A stretch of 64,000 nt of DNA from Spisula solida (Eukaryota; Mollusca; Bivalvia; Venerida; Mactridae), in the NCBI GenBank assembly GCA_947247005.1, contig OX365949.1, positions 3,048,001-3,112,000 of the forward strand. The letters run 5' to 3'. The position numbers and the translations under genes were made by a program. Positions 1 through 12,000 of the stretch are shown piece after piece. Every line of letters begins with the position of its first letter. Positions within the stretch are counted from its first letter, which is position 1. The notes below the pieces were generated by a model. That model saw nothing but the letters and a program-made list of their open reading frames with translations. It ran no database searches and was not told the DNA's origin.

Positions 1-727
1 TGGACTTGGAAATGCAATTGTTAAAGTTTAGGTACAGGTTTTTTGAACCTCTAATATCTTCAAAGTGCATTGACATATTGTTTTAGTACTTTGCATACCT
101 GTTCACCATCATGACCCCAACCCATACACAGGGGTAGGTAACTCTATTAAGCATTTTGGAGAAGTTATGCCCCCTTTTTTCAACTTAGTGCAAATGTTAA
201 AGTTTAGGTACAGGTTTTTTTACCTCAAATATTTTCAAAGTGCATTCACATATTGCTTTGCATACTTGTTCTCCATCATGACCCCAACCCCTACACAGGG
301 GTGGGTAACTCTATTGAGCATTTTGTTGAAATTATGCCCCCTTTTGGACTTGGAAATGCAAATGTTAAAGTTTAGGTACAGGTTTTTTAACCTCTAATAT
401 CTTCAAAGTGCATTGACATATTGCTTTGATACTTTGTATACTTGTTCACCATCATGACCCTAACCCATACACAGGGGTAGGTAACTCTATTAAGCATTTT
501 GGTGAAGTTATGCCCCCTTTGTTCAACTTAGTGCAAATGTTTAAGTTTAGGTACTGGTTTTTTTACCTCAAATATTTTCAGTGCATTCACATATTGCTTT
601 GCATACTTGTTCTCCATCATGACCCTAACCGCTACACAGGGGTGGGTAACTCTATCGAGCATTTTGTTGAAATTATGCCCCCTTTTGGACTTGGAAAAGC
701 AATTGTTAAAGTTTAGGTACAGGTTTT
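1..727. repeat. Alternating ~170-bp tandem satellite, about 4 monomers
   Basis: Two related monomer types alternate. One begins near 1, 345 and 686 (starts TGGACTTGGAAA); the other begins near 179 and 532 (starts TTCAACTTAGTGCAA). The higher-order period is therefore about 340-350 bp. Both monomers carry GTTAAAGTTTAGGTAC near the start and CACAGGGGT in the middle, and end with ATGCCCCC. The array is cut by the window edge on the left and stops inside a monomer at 727. Short open frames inside it are repeat artefacts. Confidence 0.8.
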
Positions 728-2655
728 TATACGCCCGTTGAAAACGGGACGTATTATGTGAACACCCTTGGCGTGCGTGCTGGCGTGCGTGCGGGCGGGC
801 GGCGGCGTCCAGTAATTTGTCTGTACTCTAGCGCAAACAGTTTTCATCCGATCATCTTCAAACTTGCTGACAATGCTTATGGGCATAATATCTAGGCCAA
901 GTTCGATTATAGGCCAAATCGGCCTAGGCCTTATTGGGTTATGGTCCTTTAATTACCAAATAAGTATGAAATTGGCCATGTCTGTACTCTAGCGCAAACA
1001 GTTTTCATCGATCATCTTCAAACTTGCTGACAATGCCTATGGGCATAATATCTAGGCCAAGTTTGATTATAGACCAAATGGGCCTATGCCTTATTGGGTT
1101 ATGGTCCTTTAATTACCAAATAAGTATGAAATTGGCCATGTCTGTACTCTAGCGCAAACAGTTTTCATCCGATCATCTTCAATTTTGCTGACAATGCTTA
1201 TGGGCATAATATCTAGGCCAAGTTCGATTATAGGCTAAATCGGCCTGGGCCTTATTGGGTTATGGTCCTTTAATTACCAAATAAGTATGAAATTGGCCAT
1301 GTCTGTACTCTAGCGCAAACAGTTTTCATCCGATCATCTTCAAACTCGCTGACAATGCCTATGGGCATAATATCTAGGCCAAGTTTGATTATAGGCCAAA
1401 TCGGCCTAGGCCTTATTGGGTTATGGTCCTTTAATTACCAAATAAGTATGAAATTGGCCATGTCTGTACTCTAGCGCAAACAGTTTTCATCCGATCATCT
1501 TCAAACTTGCTGACAATCCTTATGGGCATAAGATCTAGGCCAAGATCAATTATAGGCCAAATCGGCCTAGGCCTTATTGGGTTATGGTCCTTTAATTACC
1601 AAATAAGTATGAAATTGGTCTTGTCTGTACTCTAGCGCAAACAGTTTTCATCCAATCATCTTCAATCTTGCTGACAATGCTTATGGGCATAATATCTAGG
1701 CCAAGTTTGATTATAGGCCAAATCGGCCTAGGCCTTATTGGGTTATGGTCCTTTAATTACCAAATAAGTATGAAATTGGCCATGTCTGTACTCTAGCGCA
1801 AACAGTTTTCATCCGATCATCTTCAAACTTGCTGACAATCCTTATGGGCATAAGATCTAGGCCAAGATCAATTATAGGCCAAATCGGCCTAGGCCTGATT
1901 GGGTTATGGTCCTTTAATTACCAAATAAGTATGAAATTGGCCTTGTCTGTACTCTAACACACATAGTTTTCATCCGATCATCTTCAAATTTTGTGACAAT
2001 GCTTATGGGCGTAATATCTAGGCCAAGTTTGATTATAGGCCAAATTGGGTTATGGTCCTTTAATTACCAAATAAGTATGAAATTGGGCTTGTCTGTACTC
2101 TTACGCTAACAGTTTTCATCCGATCATCTTTAAACTTGCTGACAATGCTTATGGGCATAATATCTAGACCAAGTTCGATTATAGGCCAAATCGGCCTAGG
2201 CCTTATTGGGTTATGGTCCTTTAATTACCAAATAAGTATGAAATTGGCCTTGTCTGTACTCTAACGCAAATAGTTTTCATCCGATCATCTTCAAATTTTG
2301 TGACAATGCTTATGGGCGTAATATCTAGGCCAAGTTCGATTATAGGCCAAATTGGTCTAGGCATCATTTGGTTATGGGCCTAAATTAATTACCAAATAAG
2401 TATGAAATTGGTTGTCTGTGCTCTAACGCAAACAGTTTTCATCCGATCATCTTCAAACTTTGTGACAATGCTTATGGGCATAAAATCTAGGCCAAGTGTG
2501 ATTATAGGCCAAATCGGCCTAGGCCTTATTTGGTTATGTTCCTATAATTACCAAAATAAATGTTAAATTGACCTTGTCTGTTCTCTAGTGCTATGAGTTT
2601 TCATCTGAGTATCTTCAAACTCGGAGACAATGTTCATGGATATAATATCTTTTTT
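728..2655. repeat. ~160-bp tandem array with GC-rich left flank (pearl/Helentron-like?)
   Basis: A short left flank has the hairpin CCCGTT-GAA-AACGGG (734-748) and a GC-rich GCGTGCGTGC stretch. After it, a unit of about 160 bp starting with TGTCTGTACTCT repeats at roughly 819, 979, 1139, 1299, 1461, 1620, 1783, 1944, 2089, 2252, 2410 and 2575. Each unit contains TTTTCATCCGATCATCTTCA and GGCCTAGGCCTTATTGGGTT. Copies on the right are more diverged. A core of ~160-bp tandem repeats is typical of the bivalve pearl/CvA elements (non-autonomous Helentron relatives), but I cannot see diagnostic ends, so the class is inference. Confidence 0.75.
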
Positions 2656-3660
2656 TGGTATTAATCTGTGCATAATAGTATAAAGAAAATGTTGGGGTAA
2701 TTGATATTGATATATGCACATTGATTGGAGTGTTTTTTATTTTTTAGAAATTATATATTTTGTAGACTGAAACAAATCTTGAAATTTTACAACTATGTTG
2801 GTAACCTTGTGTAGTCACCAGAGGTTACAATTTTGACTTACTCTTTATGAATCTTGGTCCCAATGATCAGGTCAACAAAATATAGGTCAAATTCGATTTT
2901 GGGTAATCTGGGGTCAAAACAAGGTCACAATGTCAATTGACATATTCCTGGGGCTCATGGGTTCAAACCCCACTTGCAGCATAGTCTTTTATTTTTAAGT
3001 GCTCAGGTAATGTTTTGTCTTTAAAGCATGTATTTGTACATTTATAAGGAGAAAATATTTTTTTCCATAACATTTTGTTTAAATTATATGTCAAATAATA
3101 GAAAAACCTTGTGTAGTCACCAGAGGTTACACTTTCGACTTGATCTTTATGAATCTTGATCACAATGATTATATCAACACAATCTAGGTTAAGTTTGATA
3201 TTAATTAAGTCACCTGGGGTCGAAAACTAGGTCCCATGGTCAAAACATATAAACTTGCAATAGAGGCTGAATTTTCTTAAATCTTATCCAGAAAATGTAA
3301 ATTATTACCTAGGTCACCATAGGGTGTGCATGCACTACTATGACAGGTGAGCGACATAGAGAGCCCAAGGGCCCTCTTGTTCATATTTCACATTATGCTT
3401 GCTTAGAATCTGTAGTTATAAAAAATGCTTAAGCAACAACATTTGAAGATATCTGTATTACAATCCCACTATTTATGACATCTGGGGTAAAAAACTAGGC
3501 CACATGGTCAAATCATAAACAAACTTGCAATAGAGGCTGACTTTTCTTAAACCTTATTCAGAAAATGTAATTGATTACCTAGGTCACTATAGGGGTGTGC
3601 ATGCACTACTACGACAGGTGAGCGACCTAGGGCCCTCTTGTTAATATCATTATATTCAGT
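2656..3660 (+). repeat. Dispersed composite repeat, left part with internal duplication
   Basis: Recurring blocks such as CTTGTGTAGTCACCAGAGGTTACA (about 2810 and 3107) and the end block ACAGGTGAGCGAC...GGGCCCTCTTGT (about 3345 and 3615) show a duplicated fragment of the same composite family found at 4735-5325 and, inverted, at 29.5 and 38.0 kb. The two end blocks lie about 270 bp apart and are preceded by matching TTGCAATAGAGGCTGA segments. Non-coding. Confidence 0.6.
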
Positions 3661-3684
3661 TGGGCATTGTGCCTTCTATGTTTT

Positions 3685-3830
3685 TTTAGCTCACCTGTCA
3701 CAAAGTGACAGAGTGAGCTTTTGTGATCACACTTCGTCCGTCGTCCGTCCGTCTGTCCGTCCGTCCGTCCGTCCGTCTGTCCGTCCGTCTGTCCGTCCGT
3801 CAACAATTGGGTTGTGTCCTCTCTAGAGGT
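3685..3830 (+). repeat. Repeat terminus: hairpin plus (CCGT)n microsatellite
   Basis: A strong hairpin at 689-717 of the 3-kb block (3689-3717; GCTCACCTGTCAC, loop AAA, GTGACAGAGTGAGC) is followed by TTTTGTGATCACACTTCG and then an imperfect CCGT/CTGT tetranucleotide run to about 3800. The same hairpin-plus-microsatellite module occurs on the minus strand at 30150-30216 and 40090-40172. The open frames on both strands here (runs of RPSV or TDGQ) are translations of the microsatellite. Confidence 0.75.
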
Positions 3831-4119
3831 CACAATTTTGGCCTAATCTTTATGAAACTTGGTCACAATGATCATCTCAACAAAATCTAGGTCAAGTTCG
3901 ATATTGGGTCATCTGAGGTCAAAAACTAGCTCACTAGGTCAAATTATAGAAAAAACCTTGTTTTAAACCTTTCAACATGTAGTCTTCATGGTCACTTAAC
4001 TCTCTGCTGTAACTCTCTACTCTCTATACATACAATAAACTTTCATCAACCAATGAAAATGTGTATCAGGGTTCAAAGCAGTTTTGTAAAGGTCAAATAT
4101 CAAAATATTCTAGTATTCT

Positions 4120-4740
4120 ATAGCAGGGTGTGAATTGTAATGGTTAAGTGGAAATCAAAGCGCTGTAGGGAGCGTAGACATTTTCCTGAGGGTCGTGGGT
4201 TCAAACCCCACTGGAACCATAATTTTTTTTTTTTTTTTGAGTGTTTAGGTATTGTTTTGTCTGTAAAGCATTTATTTGTACATTTTCCTGATGGTTGTGG
4301 GTTCAACCCCCACTGGAACCATAATTTTTTTTTTTTTTTTTTTTTGAGTGTTTAGGTATTGTTTTGTCTGTAAAGCATTTATTTGTACATTTTCCTGATG
4401 GTCGTGGGTTCAACCCCAACTGGAACCATAATTATTTTTTTAAAATTTTTTTTTTTAAATGTTTAGGTATTGTTTTGTCTTTATAACATGTATTTGTACA
4501 TTTTCCTGATGGTCGTAGGTTCAACCCCCACTGGAACCATATTTTTTATTTTTATTTTTTTCAGTGTTTAGGTATTGTTTTGTCTTTATAGCATGTATTT
4601 GTACATTTTCCTGATGGTCGTGGGTTCAACTCCCACTGGAACCATAATTTTTATTTTTTTATTTTTATTTTTTTAAGTGTTTAGGTATTGTTTTGTCTTT
4701 ATAGCATGTATTTGTACAGTTATATGGAGGAAAAATATTC
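4120..4740 (+). repeat. tRNA-like SINE head followed by 5 tandem T-arm/acceptor units
   Basis: The first unit (about 4131-4220) resembles a whole tRNA: box-A-like TGGTTAAGTGG, then GTGGGTTCAAACCCCAC, then TGGAACCA and a T run. Downstream, only the 3' half recurs. GGAACC occurs at 4213, 4315, 4422, 4533 and 4638, a period of 102-111 bp. Each unit has the B-box-like GTGGGTTCAACCCCCAC, a 5-bp stem with a 7-nt loop exactly like a tRNA T arm, then TGGAACC-A as in a tRNA-Gln-type acceptor 3' strand, then a long T run that could end pol III transcription. Whether it is transcribed is unknown. Confidence 0.6.
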
Positions 4741-5325
4741 CAAAATATTTTGTTTAAAATAAAGGTCAAATCATAGAAAAACCTTGTGTAGTCAGTCACC
4801 AGATGTTACAATTTCAACTAAATCTTTATGAAACTTTGTCACAATGATCCTGTCAACAAAATCTAGGCCAAATTCGATTTTGGGTCATCTGGCGTCAAAA
4901 ACAAGGTCCTGAGGGTCGTGGGTTCAAACCCCACTGGAACCATAATTATTTTTTTAAGTGTTAAGGTATTGTTCTGTCTTTATAGCATGTATTTGTACAG
5001 TTATATGGAGGAAATATTTTGTTTAAATTATAGGTCAGATCATAGAAAAACCCTGTGTAGTCACCAGAGGTTACAATTTCAACTTAATCTTTATGAAATT
5101 TGGTCCTAATAATCATCTCAACACAATCTAGGTTAAGTTTGATATTAATTAAGTCATCTGGGGTCAAACGCTAGGTCACATGGTCAAATCATACAAAAAC
5201 TTGCAATAGAGGCTGAATTTCCTTAAATTTTATTCAGAAAATGTGTAGGATCACCATAGGGGTGTGCATGCACTAGTACGACAGGTGAGCGACCTAGGGC
5301 CCTTTGGGCCCTCTTGTATGCTTTA
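4741..5325 (+). repeat. Composite dispersed repeat, right part
   Basis: This part contains the TAGTCACCAGAGGTTACA block, one further isolated T-arm unit (GGAACC at 4936), and the terminal block ACAGGTGAGCGACCTAGGGC followed by CCTCTTGT. The reverse complement of the same order is present at 38030-38700 and 29460-30000. Confidence 0.65.
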
Positions 5326-6028
5326 TGCGCTCGTTGGGTTAAGTTGAGTGCTGCTGTCCCTGTCTGACTTCATATTACCTTTCTACATGTACTACTATGA
5401 CATGTGAGATAGGGCACAAAAGGCTGCTCTTGTTGTAAGAATTATTGCTCCTTCTGGAAGTAGAATATATAACATCTTGGTTCAGTTTTATTTTCAACGT
5501 CTCTGTCTCCTAAACTATCAAAGCTGTTAGTTTGGGACTTGCAGCAGCAATACGTTTTCTGAACACAACGGAAGTTTACTTTTGATCTGTGTGCACAGAA
5601 CTTCATCACGATACAAACAATAGTATTTACAAAATAGCATACGCAGCATAAATTCTAATAGACCAATCAAAGCCATACAAATGAGGAGTTAGAAAACCAA
5701 ATTTAAAGTATAAAGCCAATTTAACTGTGTTGTAGGACAGTCTCTAAGAAACAAATTAGCAAGATGTATAATTCATTTTCAAAGTTACAGAATGCTTGAA
5801 CCTGCGTTGCAAGGCGCATAACCAACCCAATCTGCATTTTGAAAAATTATGACGTCTAATAGTCAAGGAAAACATATTACCATCAAAACCTGTGTTTACT
5901 TGATATTACTTAAATTGCCTATGCATCAGTATAAATGCAGAGTTTAGGTTCCATTACTACTAATATTATAGTTATAATATTAAAATTGTTGAAATACCAC
6001 TTAATATAGTTATTTACACCTTTTTCAG
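5326..6028. other. Non-coding stretch before the sacsin-like exon
   Basis: A short fragment at about 5335-5385 (GGGTTAAGTTGAGTGCTGC) recurs near 27.85 and 28.64 kb and belongs to a dispersed repeat. The rest shows no clear coding potential. It ends in a polypyrimidine tract and acceptor (CACCTTTTTCAG, AG at 6027-6028), so it is most simply intron of the sacsin-like gene. Confidence 0.5.
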
Positions 6029-9000
6029 GCATGTACCAAATTGACAAAATGTCCAATGATATGATGAAGAGATTTTTGGCTGAAGTGTTAGCACAACATT
6101 ACGGGGCCAATGTGAAACCAGTCCTATCAAGTACATCTTCATTGAACATTGTCTGGCTGGAGAATGTATGGAAAGTCCTTCAACGGAAAGGTAACATCAA
6201 ATCCTTTAATACTGTCTCTCTGGTCCCAGTGCTGACACAGGGTACCTGGACTAGTAATCCTGTTGTTGAACTTCACAAATCGGATGAGATGTTTCTGTTG
6301 GCTGACTGCAACAACAGTACATTGTCTGCAGAATTGAGAGAGTGCTTTGAGGCACTTATGGTCACAAGCATTCCAAGCAGACCTCCCTGGATATCCAACA
6401 GCAATATTAAGGAAATTGCGTTTGAAGCTACAAATGAAGGCATGGTTTTATTGTTACACACAATAAGCTGTCATAACTCCCGTTCATCCGGCATTTCCCG
6501 GTTCCACAACTTACCAGAGCATGTCACCAACTCTCTGAAGCAGTTTTTGGTAGTTAACTCAAGTATAGACGTACAGACTATCAACCTTGTGAAACAATTA
6601 CGTATGTTTCGAGCTATACAATCGACCATGGAGACGGGGTGTAGAAGTTCAGTTCATGAATCTCCTTCATACATGATTAAAAGTGATTTAGATATGCTAC
6701 CAAACATACAGCTTCCAAAGAGAGTTATCAGAGCTAATGGGAATGACGAAAATCTCCTTAGACATTTAGGAGCACAGTCGATTCCAATGCCACACTTAGT
6801 TCGAGAAATGTTGTCCTTATTCAAGTTGAAGAATTTCACTAATCCCACAGACAACGGTGCACGAATCATGATAGAATTTATGGATTTTTTTGTGAACCAT
6901 TTTGATTTGTTTGGACAGGATGGACAAATTGTAAATCTAGCTAAAAATGTGCGATTTTTGGCATCAGGATCTAGGCTGCACCAACCATCACAACTTTTTG
7001 ATCCACAGGATAAAACTCTAAGAGAGATGCTCCATCATCAAGATCTTTTCCCGGTTCGTGAACAAGAACTTTCTGATCAGTATATTTATGTACTACGTCT
7101 CCTAGGTTTGAAAGTGGCGGACAACTTGGATGAAAATGTTATTTTACAGGTTGCCATTGAGTGTGACAGACTGTCGCAAGTACCAGCAGAAAAATATGCT
7201 CTTTGCAAGAAATCTACGCAATTGATGAACTTTCTATGTGACAAACCTGACTTCTTGTCTAGAAGATGTACAAATGGACGCAGTTTGTTGCAAAGTTTGA
7301 ACGATTTAAACTGTGTACCAGTAGCAAGCAAGCCACCCGATTACCCTTCCGTTATGCCTTGGTTCTCTGATGGGAGTGTTGTGTGTAAACCATCTGCAGC
7401 AACGTCAACGTCCTGGGCTTTAATGGTTGGTGCTCAGAAACATATTGTGGCCTGTAATTCTTCTAATGTATGTGAATTGTTCAACTGGAATAATGTTCCA
7501 AGTCTGGAGAATGTCGTTACACAATTAGAAACACTTGAGAAGAAGTTTGAACTACACCTGAGGCCAGAGTTCCTGCTTGTCATCCAGAAGATTTATACTT
7601 TCCTCAGCACACAACATACATACCAATTACAGAGTTTGAAGTCATATGTTTCTGAAAGGAAAATAATCTGGACAGGTATAGGTTTTGCAATACCGAAGAA
7701 AGTAATTGTTAGTCGTCGTCCTGGTGACATAGATTTGAAACCGTTCTATCACACATCACCAGAGGATTTCTCACACTTGACAAACTTGTTTTTGTCCCTT
7801 GGATGTCAACATGTACAAGATAACAAATTGTTATCCCAACTATTACATGGAATTAAAAAGAATTATGATACACACGTTTGCCTCACTGACACCCTCCAAG
7901 CTGACCGAGAACTCGTCTTGAAGGTTTTGCAGAAATTGTCTGAAAATATAAAAGACAATTCCGATGAGATTCTGCAGCTGGACCTGCTTATGATGGTTGA
8001 AAATGATTCCGATTGTATTGATATGAAGCCAATTTCTTGCTGTATTTTGGATGACAATGATGATGACAATTTGGAGGAAGATAACGATCAGAAATTTGTA
8101 CACGAGCGAGTTCCACGTCAGGTTGCAATTGATTTGGGAATAAAGTCTGCAAAATCAAAAACTTTGACAGAATCAATAAATGCTTTTCAGCCCTGGGGCC
8201 AAACAGAACCTCTTACCAAACGAATAGAGACATTGCTGAAACGTGAATATACATTTGGTTTGGGAGTACCAAAAGAACTTATTCAAAATGCTGACGATGC
8301 TGGTGCAAGTGTTGTTAAATTTATGTTTGATGAAAGAGAAAATGATGATGCAAGGAACAAGTTGCTCAGTCCAGCCATGTCTGAATGTCAAGGATGTGCT
8401 CTTTGGGTCTATAATGATGAAACATTTTCAAATGATGATTTGGAGAACATTCGATTGTTGAATGGAGGAACGAAGGCTGACAATGCTGAAAAGATTGGAA
8501 AATTTGGGTTAGGATTCTGTGCAGTCTATAATCTCACAGAGCTTCCATGCTTTATTTCCGGTGGCAACTTAGTCATATTTGACCCGCAAGAGAAATACCT
8601 TAGCAAATTGTGTGAAACCAATAGTCCTGGATTGAAAGTGAATCTTACGAACCGGAGAAAGCGTCGTTTGATAAAAGATCACATTGACCAGTTCAAGCCA
8701 TTTAATAATGTATTTGGATGTATTCCTACTGATTCAGAATTTAATGGATTCCAAGGCACATTGTTCCGATTTCCTCTGCGTACATCCGACCAAGCTATGA
8801 CCAGTAAGCTCTGCCAGAAGCCATGTTTGAGAAATGATATCTTGCAGCTGTTGCAGACTGTTATGGAAAATGCTGGCAATTTATTGCTTTTTACACAACA
8901 CGTGTCTCGTCTTGAAATACACCACATCCCTAAGGGGGAAACAAATCCATCAAACGCCACTCTGATTTTCGAAATCAATAAATCTACCGAGGATGCAACA

Positions 9001-12000
9001 GGCACTATCAACACAAATGTTCAAGGCGTTTTGTCCCGACTGCACATTTTAATGAGACCGAGTCTTTCTGAAGTCCATCGCCTTAGAATTGAACAAAGAT
9101 ATTTTAGTGATCACAAATTTTCAAATTCAACTTTGAATTTCGATTGTCGTTCATCATGGGTTGTTTCATGGATAAGTCAACCGATGATGACAGGTCCAGT
9201 ACATGTGGAGAGAAGTAAGAAGCATATACCCATTTCAGCCATAGCTCTGCCTCTACAAGATACTGCTGGAATAATATCTCCAATGGAACTACAACATCTC
9301 AGTCATGGGTTTTACCCATACGGTTATCTGTTCTGCTTTTTGCCCTTGCCTATTCAAACCAAAATGCCTTTTCATATAAATGGCTGCTTCGAAGTTTCTT
9401 CTGACCGTAAGCGACTTGTACAATGTACAGGTGATGAAATTGGTGGGAACAGTGAACAGAAATGGAATCAACAAATATTGGAAGGACCAGTTGTGGCTAG
9501 CTTCATCCAGCTCCTTGAATACTTGGCCAGTAATTGTGATGAAAATTACAAGTATTACTCCATGTGGCCTACTACAGTGTGCAACATTGTAAATGACTTC
9601 CGGGTAAAATTCATCGCTACAGTTTACACTACACAAGCAAAATTGTTTCGGAGCTCACGTGGATGGCATTCATTTGGCGAAGTTGTTTTTCTTCACCCAG
9701 ATATAAGAAGACAATGTGCAATCAATGATGCAGCCTTTGATATGCTAGGTTCTTTCCCAATCCGTTCAGGAAAACAGATAATTGACATGCCTGAAGAAGT
9801 TTTTCAGGCTTTCAAAGAATGTATCAAGGGTGACAAATCTGTGTTTGATAATGCAATAATTTCTGAGATTGACTTGATACATCATTTCTTAGATATCATT
9901 GATGAAGCATATTGGAAGGATAAGATACAGAATAGAAACAGCTTGATATTGTTTGCATTGGCCAAGGATGAAAATACAATATTAAACAAGATGACAAACA
10001 CAGCCTGTATTCCGAGTTTACCAGCTGGCATTCTACGAAAACCATGTGCTCTTATTGACCCAGACTCGGAAATTGCTAAGATGTTTGATGTTGGTGATGG
10101 ATACTTTCCTGAGGGTGGTGTGTTTGGAGACAAACATATACTAGCAAAATTAGCAAATCTTGGAATGATCTGTGATGTTCTTCCAAAACCGTTATTCATT
10201 GATAGGTGTCATTCTGTGTCAGCCTTTGGAGAGACTTGCAGTAGATGCTCAAGTGAACAGTGCGGAAACGTTTTGAAGTACATTGCTAAACATGTGCTGA
10301 ATTCTGATATGGCAAAGGATGAAGATTTGATCGAAAGCTTGAAGCATATTCCAATCCTACCAATCTTGGAACGTCCACCAAGCTGGTTGTTTTCCTGGGC
10401 AGCTGACAGTATTACTGCTTCGAATTCACTATGTACAAAACATTCAAGAATAACCCCTATCCCATTCAAAGTGCAACAACCAATTACATTGTACAAGAAG
10501 AATATTGGCAAGTGCATTGGAAGCCTAAAATTGGTTGTTGATGAGGGTTTTCTAAATTCAATGTTTTCCATTTATTCTACTAGTAGAATGTATGAACTGT
10601 TGGGTGTAAAGGACAATCCTACACCAGACCTTCTGAAGGATCAATTGCTTTGCTTTGCTGTTGAGTACAACAATCATACACAGTTCAATTGCTTACATAG
10701 CTCTTATCAGCAGGTTTACTCAAAGCTGCAAGAATACATTCAACAATCGGATGACCAAGAAACTACTACAGGAAACATTCGGGAGTTGTTTAGTAGCCTT
10801 CAGGACAAACACATTGTTCTAATCGGAAAAGAACTTGTTGCTCCTACGTGTGTGGCATTCAATATCAAAAATGAATATATCCCATACCTGTGTCAGCTTC
10901 CAACGGCAGAGAAATCCAGGCAGAAGTTGTACTCCTTGATAGGTGTATGTGAACATTTCACCTCAGAGAAAATTGTAGATGTTCTTCGAATAATTACAAG
11001 TCAGTGGACCGTTCAGAAATGCGTTGATACAGTGGCAGATATGCTGAAGAATTTGTGCAAAAGCATGGAGAAAGAAAGCAGAGTTTACAGTGACTTGGAA
11101 AAATTGAAAGAATTTATTGTAGCTCCAGATGTTACAGAAACTTTACTCCCTACCTACTCATTGGTCGTAGATGACAGGTTGTTCCTTTGTAAAAAGAAAA
11201 TGCATTTTGTTAATGGACAAATCCCACCGGATGTAGCCATCCTGGTTGGTGTTAAATCAAAACGTAAACATGTGGTTGAGGGATTCTCCAAACTGATGCC
11301 CTTTGGACAGAAAGAAAATCTTTCAACGAGATTGAGAGGTTTGTTAGAAGACTATCCATGTGATGCAAGCATAATGAAAGAATTGCTACAAAACGCTGAT
11401 GATGCGAAAGCTACAGAGCTGCATTTCATCAAGGATTTTCGAAATATAACCTCTTCAGACAATCAGTCTTTCGGATCAAATGCTATGCAACCTCCAGCTT
11501 TATGTGTGTTTAACGATGGGTATTTTACTGATGCAGACTTTGAAGGTATTCAGAGTTTGGGTGAAGGCAGTAAAAGAGGTGACCCTACAAAAACTGGACA
11601 ATATGGTGTTGGCTTCAATACGGTTTATCATATAACAGATTCTCCATCATTTTATACAAAAGGACCTGGGCTTGGTCCTCGTGGAACTTTGTGTATTTTC
11701 GATCCACTGATGCAGGTTATTCCAGACTATGTATCTGAAGAAGAACGTGGGATTAAGTGTGATGTAGCGGAGATGGATGATAGCTTTCCAGATATACTGG
11801 GCTACTACTTAGCTGAAGCCGATCATTCAGTATTTTCTGGAGAAGAAGGAACTTTGTTTCGTTTGCCACTTCGGAAGCAGAAGTCAGACATAAGTGGCGA
11901 AATTATGACTGAGGACAAAATAAATGAATACTTGGACGATATGAAAACAGATCTTTTTGAGATGCTCCTTTTCGTAAAACATGTCAAGAAAATCAAGATT

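Noticed and set aside
3627..3833. Frames on both strands with RPSV or TDGQ repeats
   Set aside because: They translate the CCGT/CTGT microsatellite of a dispersed repeat.
6031..6033. Start codon of the sacsin-like protein at 6031
   Set aside because: An acceptor AG lies directly before the exon at 6027-6028, and the encoded sequence begins mid-repeat, so this Met is probably internal.
8173..9636. Antisense and alternate-frame open frames across the sacsin-like exon (also 6273-16706)
   Set aside because: Shadow frames of the 3.7-kb-codon sacsin-like exon; no domains and no splice context.
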